Shown here one piece after another: positions 59,057 through 64,000 of a stretch of DNA of 64,000 nucleotides. The position numbers and the translations under genes are program-made. The notes beneath the pieces were generated by a model. That model was not told where the DNA came from and made no database searches. It saw nothing but the letters and a program-made list of their open reading frames with translations. Location of the stretch: positions 128,240-192,239 of the forward strand of contig CAWIMG010000035.1 of the NCBI GenBank assembly GCA_963837105.1, read 5' to 3'. The DNA comes from UBA9676 sp963837105 (GTDB lineage: Bacteria > Actinomycetota > Actinomycetes > Streptosporangiales > Streptosporangiaceae). The first letter of the stretch is position 1, and each line of letters opens with the position of its first letter.

Positions 59057-60976
59057 GTGTCCAAGTCGGCGGCCATCGCCCGCCGAATCATCACGCAGGC
59101 TCTTGCGGTGCCCTTCTTCCTGCTCGTAGCTGTGGCGGGCTGCACCACCAAGCCCGCCTCGCCTGCCACCGATTCCCCGGCTCAGCCCACCGGGTCGGCA
59201 TATCCAGCGCAGTCGGCTCGGCTGGCCCGGACCTGCGGACATCCGATCCTCAACTCTCCCTTCAGTTACCACGGCGCGCCAGGCAGGTACTCAAGCGGCA
59301 CTGTGGGGTTGCCTACGTCGGGAGGCCCGGCACGGACTTCCCGAAAGCGACTGCGGGGGTTATTCTCCCGGCCGGTAAGCATAGCTACTCTTCTTACAAC
59401 CTTGATCCGAACACCGTCTATTGCCTGCTACCGGGCATCCACATCGGATCGCTTCAGGCTGATAGTGGTGATGCCTTTGTGGGAGGATTTCATGACGGAA
59501 TGAAAACCTTTCTTTCTGGTGAGTATTCAGGCTATCCGTGGGCGATCGACTCAAGCTATTCGGCTGGGGACCAGCCCGGCGTGACGATCGAGTACTTGAC
59601 GATCGAGAAATTCCAGCCGCAGAGCAACGGCGCTGCAATGAATCAGGATTCCAACACCAACTGGACCATCCGCTATAATACGGTCACTCTCAACGTGCCT
59701 GGCGCCGGGGCCAATTGCTGGCGCTGAGAATACGCTCAAAGACAATTGCTTGACCCTGAACGGCCAGTATGGCTTCCAATCGTCGAACGTCGGTCCCTGG
59801 GGCCACGATTCGCTGACCGGTGGCCCCTATGACCTCACCATCGAAGGGAACGAAATCAGCTATAACGATACCTGTGACTTCGAGGGGACGCTTAGCAACC
59901 CGTCAATTGGCTGGTCACATTACGAGCCGTCCGGCACGATACCGGAACTCTGATTGTGGCCCCGTCACGCCAGACGGAGACCAGGGTGGCTTCAAGCTCT
60001 GGCAGACCAATGGCGTGACGATCAAGCATAACTACATTCACAACAACTGGGGGCCGGGTATCTGGGCAGATACGAACAACGCGAACACCACCATTGTCGG
60101 TAATACACTCACTCATAACGACGGTGAAGCGGTCATCGAGGAGATCTCCTATAATTTCTCTATCACGGGCAATTACCTCGCCTACAATGGCTGGGCAGCC
60201 GGACTTGGGAATCCAAGGTTCCCCACCGCAGCTATCTACGTCAGCGAAAGTGGCAGCAGTACCACATTTGGTGGTGTCCCAGCATGCCGTGAGCCGTCAT
60301 GCTCTGCTCAGCGCTCGTATCCCAGTCGTTCTGTTATCGGCGGAAATGTTTTTCTGCTCGACAATAGCGGAGGGGGCATCTTTCTCCGGCAGAATTCTGA
60401 CCGTCATTGCTCAAGCGGACTTGATAGCGTCTGTACACTGCTAGCCAGTGCAGGCCCTACTTCCTTCACGCTTGCCGGATGCCATGCCAACATTCCTTCG
60501 GCCTCGCTGGATACTGCTACATACGTCGGCAGGGATTCCGGTTCACCGCGGCAGGACTGGTGGGATGGCTGCCTGTGGAAGACGGAGAATGTGAGCGTCA
60601 CCAACAACATCATCGACTTCAACCCGGCAACGTTGCCGACTGCAATCGCAACGCCTGGCCGGATTGTGGCGCGAACGGAATTTTCAGCGAATACAGCACG
60701 ACCCCTCCATACACCTCGCCTGGAGGCTGGGTCATCCCCACTCAGCTCACGTTCTTCCAGAACGATACCTGGTCGCACAACGTCTACCATGGCCCTATGA
60801 CCTTTTACGCCTGGAACCAGGGCAATGGTGATAACCCAGTTAGCTGGGAACAGTGGACTGGCAGTATTTCAGGCGGCGACAAATGCAGCTCTCCGAATGA
60901 TCATAAGAGCGGATACTGCACCGGCCCGTTTGGGCAGGACGCCGGGAGCACTTACAACCCCAGTACTCGGGGCTAG
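59057..60976 (+). pseudogene. Lipoprotein with right-handed beta-helix domain, four frameshifts
   Basis: Begins at a GTG with GAGGGGG upstream. It has a signal peptide and lipobox (FFLLVAVAGC), then a parallel beta-helix region recognisable by repeats such as WTIRYNTVTLN, YDLTIEGNEISYND, VTIKHNYIHNN, TTIVGNTLTHND, NFSITGNYLAYNG and VSVTNNIIDFN. Such domains occur in polysaccharide lyases and glycan-binding surface proteins. The protein switches frame near 59325, 59720, 59945 and 60650, yet motifs on both sides remain well kept. It pairs with the upstream exported protein as in the first unit. Confidence 0.6.
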
Positions 60977-61003
60977 TGGGGGTTATGTCCGCTGGCGCTC
61001 TAG

Positions 61004-61056
61004 GCCCCTCTTGGGGGCGGGGCCCGAGATAAGCGCAAGCACCTGGTGCAGGTGCT
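61004..61056. terminator. Two hairpins after the beta-helix gene
   Basis: GCCCC/GGGGC (61004-61018) and a perfect 8-bp stem AGCACCTG-GTG-CAGGTGCT (61038-61056) lie in the 212-bp gap before the GT2 gene. Neither is followed by a T tract, so they are possible but weak terminators. Confidence 0.3.
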
Positions 61057-61188
61057 CCGGGCATGAGCCAGATCCTGGCCGGGAAACTTTGACTGCAGTG
61101 TATCAGGAGGAGGCTCTCAGGGATCTTGTGGTGGGATGGTGCTTGCGCCACCCCGGCTGATGCTGTCCTTAAGAATCAGGAGGGATCG

Positions 61189-62208
61189 ATGCGGGTTCTC
61201 GGCGCGGGCCGCCGCAGTTTCGCTATGACGCTGGTTCCTGCCCGCTGCCAGGTACGCGGGCGGCGGACGATGAGCGCGGCACCCAGGCTGAGTGTCGGGC
61301 TTCCGGTGTATAACGGCGAAGCCTACCTCGCTGAGTCACTCGAAGCCCTGCTCGGCCAGACCTACACGCATTTCGAGCTGATCATCTCGGACAACGCATC
61401 CACTGACAGTACGGCCGAAATCTGTCGGCACTACGAGAAACAGGACTCCCGGGTCCGCTATCTCCGCCAGCACCGCAATGTTGGCCTCGCCCCTGAACCA
61501 CAACGCCGTTGTCGAGGCCGCCAGAGGCGAGCTGTTCAAGTGGGCGGCGGGCGACGACCTCTACGCCCGTGACCTCCATGAGCGCTGTATCGCTGCGCTG
61601 GACGAGTACCCGCAGGTGGTCTCGCCGACTGCTGGACCGCGAAGATCGACGATTCCGGGAAGGTCACGGACGCGTATGAGTACCCGCTTACCACGAATTC
61701 TCCGAGTGCCCCGGAGCGCTTCCGCAGCCTCCTGTTCGACAGCGGGGGCGATGACGACGACGGAGTCATCAGGACCGAGGTGCTCCGCCGGACCGCGATG
61801 AAGGAGAGCTATCATCACGCCGACCGCACGATCATCGCCGAACTCGCCCTGCACGGCTCGTTCTACCAGATCCCGGACTGGCTGTACTTCCGGCGCGACC
61901 ACCCCTGGGGCAGAGCGGCAGGGCCACGAGCTGCTGAGCCGTTGCGCGACATGGACCCGCGGCGGGCGAATCGGCTCCGGCACCCGGCCGTCCGCCTGTA
62001 CGGCGAATATATCTGGGCGTACATCAGAGCGATAAGACGCGCGCCGCTGTCGCCCGCGGACCGGCGGGAGTGCTACCGATACCTGGCAGAGTGGTTTGTC
62101 AGCCGTGCCCGCCCAGGTGCTGTTCAGCCGCCCGATCCGGTCGGCACCACTCTGCCGTCGATCCCGATTGACTCCATCGTGCCCGGCCGTGAGGTAAAGC
62201 TTTCGTGA
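61189..62208 (+). pseudogene. Glycosyltransferase family 2, two compensating frameshifts
   Basis: GT-A type glycosyltransferase of the cell-surface glycan locus. The start is an ATG at 61189 with CAGGAGGG 4 bases upstream. The donor-site segments are LSVGLPVYNGEAYLAESLEA and FELIISDNASTDSTAEICRH. After HRNVGLA the frame moves by one base near 61497 (to LNHNAVVEAARGELFKWAAG), then returns near 61622 (to DCWTAKIDDSGKVTDAYEYP). The C-terminal part, LRRTAMKESYHHADRTIIAE onward, is intact. One extra and one missing base explain the gene. Confidence 0.65.
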
Positions 62209-63496
62209 CATCGCGAGGATCCGCCGAACAGCGCGTGCCGTCTGCTGCTGCTCCGAGGGTCGGCCTGTGCGGCCTCCGGGCTCCGGCAATCTCGGCAATG
62301 ACGGCATGCCGAAACCATGATGGCCTACCTCAGTGCTGATCACCCCGACGCCATTGTGGATTTCATGTGTGCCGGGCCGGAGACCATAAAAGCACGGTAC
62401 GGCGTGCAGGCCATTCCCCTGAACTGGTACCAGAAGCATGAGCAGCGGGCGCCTGGCGCCGCGGCAATCGTGCTGAAACTGCTGGGCAAGGCCATTGACG
62501 CATACCGGACGGCGTCCTGGGTCCGCCGCCACGATATTGTGATCGTTCCCGGTGCGGGCGTCCTCGAGGCAGGACTCCCGGTGCGTGCCTCCTCGTATCC
62601 GTACACGATGTTCCTGCTCAGCGCGTCCGGCAGGCCTCGGGACCAGGTCGCGCTCGTCAGCGTGGGAGCGACCGTGGTAAGGCAGCGGCTTACGAAGTGG
62701 CTGTTCACGAACGCTGCCCGGCTGGCTTTCGACCGCCGACCGCGACGAAGTATCGCGTGACGCGATGCGGCAAGCGGGCCTGGATGTCAGCGAGGCCCTG
62801 GGTTTATCCCGGCGCCACCTTGCGTTCGGCCTTCCGGCACCGTCCGAAGCCGCCTGCACCGCGCAGACCGTCGGTGTGGGCGTCATGGCCTACTACGGCA
62901 GCAACAGCAGCGAGGACCGGGGGCACGCGGACGAGATCGACGCTGGTGACGTGGAGAAGATCAAGCGTTTCGTCCGCTGGCTGGCCGACAGCGGATACCA
63001 GATTAGGCTGTTCGGGGGCGACAACAGGTTCGGACGACAGGGTCGCCGAGGAGATCCTGGCCGACTGGCGTACGGCCCGGCCTCGAGCCGATGTGCGCCG
63101 TCGCGGAGCCCGTCACCTCGATGCGGGGGCTTATGCGGGAGATGGCACCCGTCGGGACAGTTGTCGCCACCCGCTTTCACAACGTGCTCTGCGCACTCAA
63201 GCTCTCGAAGCCGACCATATCCATAGGTTACGCGCCGAAGCATGACCTGATGATGGCTGATATGGGGCTGTCAGAGCTTCCTAGCCGCCCGATCGTTGGA
63301 CGTGGACCGGTTCATCCAACGAGTTCACAGAACTGGAGAAGCGTTCAGCGCAGTTGCGGAAGCGACTGGTAGAGCGCATGAAGTAAAGGTACAGCGTCTC
63401 GGCCAGCAGTTCGCATTGCTGAATACCCTGCTCTTCCCGGCAGTCGATCAGGATCCCTTCGCCGGGCGCCAGACTGTTTCTCGCGAAATACCTTGA
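62205..63496 (+). pseudogene. Polysaccharide pyruvyl transferase family protein, multiple frameshifts
   Basis: A GTG at 62205 overlaps the GT2 stop (GTGA). Family features appear in different frames: GSGNLGNDG and ETMMAYLSADHPDAIVDF at the N-terminus, VIVPGAGVLEAGLPV, then GVMAYYGSNSSE and VVATRFHNVLCALKLSKPTI near the C-terminus (the THR/F-HN segment conserved in WcaK/CsaB-like enzymes). At least five frame changes are needed to join them. If functional, it would put a pyruvate ketal on a glycan sugar, adding negative charge. Coordinates of the end are approximate. Confidence 0.6.
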
Positions 63497-63511
63497 CGGT
63501 GCGAAAGAGAG

Positions 63512-64000
63512 ATGATCTTGAACGACTCAGCTAACGCTCGGGGCGTCACACCCGAGAGCGCCGAAAAGTTCTATAAGCGGGACTTCTGGATCAAAGAGAA
63601 TCAGAAGCACGTGCCGCCGCATTACCGGCTGCAGAAGTGCGCCCGGATCGAAACGCCATCGCCCAGGAAAAACGAGTGCGACCTGCTCGATGTCGGCTGC
63701 GGCCCAATCGATGAACTTCCTGGACAAGAACATCCATTACTATGGAATCGATATCGCGATACATGAGCCGACCGCGAACCTGATCGAGACCGACTTCGTC
63801 GAGAACCCGATCGGGTTCGCCGACAGGCGATTCGATATCGTCGTGGCCCAGGGAGTCTTCGAGTACGTCGGCGAACTTCAGGACCAAAAGTTCAGCGAGA
63901 TAGCGGGGCTGCTGCGAGATCAGGGCACTTTCGTACTGACCTACACTAATTTCGGGCACCAGAACAAAGCGGGTTTACGAACCCTTCAACAACGTTCAAT
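63512..64000 (+). pseudogene. SAM-dependent methyltransferase, frameshifted and cut by the window edge
   Basis: The N-terminal part MILNDSANARGVTPESAEKF leads to motif I DLLDVGCGP. A one-base shift near 63712 joins it to MNFLDKNIHYYGIDIAIHEP and FDIVVAQGVFEYVGELQDQK, with LLRDQGTFVLTYTNFGHQNK after it. A second shift near 63970 would give VYEPFNNVQ, a plausible family continuation. The gene runs past the right edge. It is probably the methyltransferase of the same glycan locus. Confidence 0.55.

Overview
The window is high-GC DNA with dense same-strand operons, many GTG starts and 4-bp ATGA/GTGA overlaps, FeS-rich respiratory genes and menaquinone genes. This points to an aerobic actinobacterium. 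The gene order geranylgeranyl-reductase-like protein, nuoA to nuoN, polyprenyl diphosphate synthase is the order known from Streptomyces and relatives. I cannot place the genus.

Layout. 1-3.4 kb: a cut-off phosphotransferase gene, tRNA-Tyr, a YajQ-like protein, an ABM-fold protein and an MFS transporter. 3.5-8.2 kb: a reduced second set of complex I genes (nuoB-C-I only) transcribed away from korA-korB, the 2-oxoacid:ferredoxin oxidoreductase. 8.3-11.8 kb: enoyl-CoA hydratase, a broken serine hydrolase, an Asp/Glu racemase and a RidA protein. 11.8-18.2 kb: a complete branched-chain amino acid type ABC transporter (livM, H, F, G, K) divergent from a FadR-type GntR regulator. 18.2-37.5 kb: polyprenyl diphosphate synthase, nuoN to nuoA, a GGR-family reductase and menG, all on the minus strand. 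Together these make menaquinone, reduce its side chain and feed electrons to it. A perfect Rex-type operator lies just upstream of the reductase-nuo operon. nuoE carries a one-base frameshift. 37.6-44.8 kb: housekeeping and hypothetical genes, an S9 peptidase, a PAP2 phosphatase and cysD-cysN.

45.0-64 kb is a surface-polysaccharide and exported-protein island. It holds an undecaprenyl-phosphate sugar transferase, an ECF sigma factor, a six-gene sugar-modification and glycosyltransferase operon, and two tandem units of a Tat-exported protein plus a lipoprotein. A GT2 glycosyltransferase, a pyruvyl transferase and a methyltransferase follow. From about 57.8 kb to the right edge, reading frames break every few hundred bases while family motifs stay intact. 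This looks more like uncorrected indels than old decay.

The main discovery is a repeated promoter-like element, GT(C/G)AACC-N16-CGTC, with exactly 16 bases between the boxes at all seven sites. Five sites are in the island: in front of the ECF sigma gene itself, the divergent sugar transferase, the six-gene operon, and both exported-protein units. The sixth drives toward korAB. The seventh sits on the minus strand next to a strong terminator and may make a small RNA. It resembles the AAC/CGTC promoters of cell-envelope ECF sigma factors and suggests an autoregulated sigma regulon encoded largely in this window.
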